Below are positions 62,198 to 64,000 of a stretch of DNA of 64,000 nucleotides, piece after piece. How positions within the stretch are numbered: the stretch's first letter is position 1; each line of letters begins with the position of its first letter. The stretch is from Natrialbaceae archaeon AArc-T1-2 (GTDB lineage Archaea > Halobacteriota > Halobacteria > Halobacteriales > Natrialbaceae). The position numbers and the translations under genes are program-made. The notes beneath the pieces are model-generated. The model was not told the origin of the DNA, did not search any database, and saw nothing but the letters and a program-made list of their open reading frames with translations. Location of the stretch: contig NZ_CP127174.1 in the NCBI RefSeq assembly GCF_030273315.1, positions 2,790,001 to 2,854,000 on the forward strand. The letters are read 5' to 3'.

Positions 62198-62698
62198 ATG
62201 GAATGGGAGGACTTCATTAGCGACTTTGAAAATCTCCCGTTAGCTTTCCCGAACAATTGGGTCCATGAGTCTACAGAAGGGTTTTTACTTGAGACCAAAA
62301 GCGAAGGTTATGTGGGACGATGGCTTAAGGGAAATGATCGAGGAGAATCCGTTGGAATACTACCTCGACGGGAGCAACCAATCGATGGAGAACAAATATA
62401 TTTTATCATATCTGAGGATGCATTCATTGTGTTTGAACCATGGTATAGTTTAATATCAAACGTTGTTGAAAGGTTAGTATCAACCCTGGGTATTATTTCG
62501 GCAGTGCCTTATATAAACGACTGGCACCCTTCCGACATTTTTGGATATATCACCACAAAGTTTGATTTGATAGGAATCAAGCTCAGCTACCCAATTTTTC
62601 TCTTGATCTTCTTTACAATCCTTAAATTGAAGGGCTGGCTATCAAAAGGGTATCTGTATGATACCGCATGTAATATGTCCAACGACAACATAGAATGA
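62198..62698 (+). CDS. AT-rich orphan membrane-anchored protein
   Basis: 166 residues (MEWEDFISDFENLPLAFPNN). The N-terminal 100 residues are a soluble acidic domain (WVHESTEGFLLETKSEGYVG; IYFIISEDAFIVFEPWYSLI), followed by a hydrophobic stretch and a membrane helix (LSYPIFLLIFFTILKLKGWL). Base composition is far more AT-rich than the rest of the window, which suggests recent foreign origin. No family is recognised. It lies among mobile-element remnants. Confidence 0.6.
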   Translation: MEWEDFISDFENLPLAFPNNWVHESTEGFLLETKSEGYVGRWLKGNDRGESVGILPRREQPIDGEQIYFIISEDAFIVFEPWYSLISNVVERLVSTLGIISAVPYINDWHPSDIFGYITTKFDLIGIKLSYPIFLLIFFTILKLKGWLSKGYLYDTACNMSNDNIE

Positions 62699-63110
62699 CA
62701 TTTAATATGAGCCATAGGGTACCCAAAATTCGTTCTATTATTCTGGTTATCACATTATGGTTAGAGAAACGGTCAATACTAACCACTTCCCGTGTTATCA
62801 ATCGAATAGAATAAATTAGACCGCCATCCACGCTACGTTCGCGTCCCACATCCTGCACGGCGCTCAGAACATCATCTTGAACTGGTAGGATTCTCACCGT
62901 TCAATAAGCACGTGTAGTGATCGGATGGTTCACCGCTTTCGGAGTGAAACAAACGGTGTCGTCCTGCTGAACTTATGCTCTATATCTTGCACTGCCTTCC
63001 GTTACTATATCTATCTCAACATTCACCATCCGGATTGAACCGCAGTAAATCAGCTGTGAATGTTTCTATGACACGCTACACCGAGTAAAACACGAGAGCG
63101 AGAAGCGGGA
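62699..63110. other. Gap with inverted insertion-element end (to 63077)
   Basis: Holds the right, inverted copy of the IS end (62983-63077; its minus strand starts AGCGTGTCATAGAAACATTC). Further left the sequence is AT-rich without a supported gene. The island ends 34 bp before the thiL stop. Confidence 0.6.
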
Positions 63111-63983
63111 TCAGCCGTGGGTATAGCCCCGATCGGGTAACGGCTCCCCGTCGATCGTCACGCCGTCCTCGCGGACCCCACCGACGACCGACAGCGGGAC
63201 CGACGTGGCCGATCGAGCGGCCTCGAGCTCGCCCTCCGGAACCGTCACGACGAGTTCGAAGTCTTCGCCGAAGGTCGTCGCGAGCTCGAGAGCCGCGTCC
63301 TCGCCGTCGGTGAGCTCGGAGACGGCGTCGTCGACCGGAACCCGGTCCGAGTCGACGGCAAAGCCACAGCCGGAGGCTTCGGCGAGCTGGTGGAGCGACC
63401 GGGCGAGCCCGTCGCTCGAGTCCATCATCGCCGTCGCGTGCGGGGCGAGTGCCAGCCCGGCCGCGACGCGGGGTTCGAACCGGAACAGGTCGTTCGCGCG
63501 CTCGAGGTCGCCGCGCTCGAAGAGTTCGATGGCGGCGGCGCTGCGTCCGAGAGTGCCGGTGACGCAGACGACGTCACCCGGCTGTGCGCCGGAGCGGAAG
63601 ACGGGGTCGTCGGTCCGTCCCAGCGCCGTCGAGACGACCGTAAACTCCTGGTGGTCGTCGAGATCACCGCCGACGTAGGCGGCGTCGACGCGCTCGCAGA
63701 CGTCGCGTGCGCCCCGGACGAACGCGAGTAGTTCGTCCTCGTCGAACGTGGGTGCAGCGTAGACGGCGACGGCCGCCGTCGCCTCGGCACCCATTGCCGC
63801 GACGTCGGACAGTGATGCGCCGACGGTCCGCCAGCCGGCCGTGTATCGGCTCGTCCCCGCGGGAAAGTCCGTCCGCTCGTGGAGCATGTCCGTCGTCAAC
63901 ACCTGTCCGTCGACGACGGCGGCGTCGTCGCCGACCGGATCGAGTTCCGCATCCAGCAGTGCCAGCGCCTCGCGTTCGTCCAT
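63111..63983 (-). CDS. thiL: Thiamine-monophosphate kinase
   Basis: 290 residues: N-terminal DAAVVDGQVLTTDMLHERTD, VGASLSDVAAMGAEATAAVA, YVGGDLDDHQEFTVVSTALG and MMDSSDGLARSLHQLA, all ThiL metal/nucleotide blocks. It phosphorylates thiamine monophosphate to thiamine diphosphate with ATP. Start ATG 63983 (MDEREALALLDAELDPVGDD) is near the window edge. Complete in this window. Confidence 0.94.
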   Translation of the reverse strand: MDEREALALLDAELDPVGDDAAVVDGQVLTTDMLHERTDFPAGTSRYTAGWRTVGASLSDVAAMGAEATAAVAVYAAPTFDEDELLAFVRGARDVCERVDAAYVGGDLDDHQEFTVVSTALGRTDDPVFRSGAQPGDVVCVTGTLGRSAAAIELFERGDLERANDLFRFEPRVAAGLALAPHATAMMDSSDGLARSLHQLAEASGCGFAVDSDRVPVDDAVSELTDGEDAALELATTFGEDFELVVTVPEGELEAARSATSVPLSVVGGVREDGVTIDGEPLPDRGYTHG

Positions 63984-64000
63984 ACCCGCCGTTTCGAGTC

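Overview
The window is chromosomal DNA of a haloarchaeon. Proteins are strongly acidic, most of the sequence is GC-rich, and there are archaeal informational genes (Nop10, aIF2-alpha, S27e, L44e, initiator tRNA-Met) and archaeal metabolism (HMG-CoA synthase, type-1 Idi, PurN-PurH fusion, split glycine dehydrogenase, ba3-type oxidase). Tat lipoproteins and many probably leaderless starts fit. The genus cannot be fixed from the sequence; a Natrialbales relative is plausible.

Layout. 1-5.8 kb: a partial DUF354 glycosyltransferase-like gene, an MBL-fold hydrolase, a winged-helix regulator, then the minus-strand translation cluster L44e-S27e-aIF2a-Nop10-PAC2. 5.9-9.3 kb: a copper-binding Tat lipoprotein and a four-gene ba3-type oxidase operon. 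9.4-16.6 kb: small conserved genes, initiator tRNA-Met with a duplicated 3' end, Idi, lipid kinase, PHP protein, coiled-coil protein, LysE exporter, rhodanese-MBL protein, cupin. 16.8-23.5 kb: PhaC-like hydrolase, a frameshifted saccharopine dehydrogenase-like gene, the two GcvP subunits and HMG-CoA synthase. 23.7-34.7 kb: tRNA-Lys (also with a duplicated 3' end), RCK-DHH protein, PRC-barrel, a second PAC2 protein, glycerol dehydrogenase, methyltransferase, Nudix, glycosyltransferase, and the operon DUF5788-PolX-Mut7-C. 34.7-39.8 kb: DnaJ, DnaK, an SDR and GrpE. 39.9-43.5 kb: XPB helicase and Bax1 nuclease with a DCC-family gene between them. 43.6-58.2 kb: hydrolases, dehydrogenases, Usp proteins, RNA methyltransferase with a detached PUA-like partner, PAPS-reductase-like protein, PurB and PurNH. 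58.2-63.1 kb: an AT-richer island of mobile-element remnants holding an IS630 element inserted in an Nramp metal transporter gene and an orphan membrane protein. 63.1-64 kb: ThiL.

The most unusual content is non-coding. (1) A family of TA-bounded inverted-repeat elements: three hairpins of 76-80 bp at or near gene 3' ends, plus 107-bp and 167-bp relatives whose termini resemble the IS630 element at 59.3 kb. (2) Two unrelated tRNA genes each followed by a tail of roughly 120 bp that repeats the tRNA 3' end and can pair with an inverted copy of it. (3) A 3,075-bp unit carrying Nramp plus IS630, bounded by related terminal repeats and a perfect 9-bp direct repeat, which looks like a transposed unit with its target duplication. 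No CRISPR array, rRNA gene or clear antiviral system is present.
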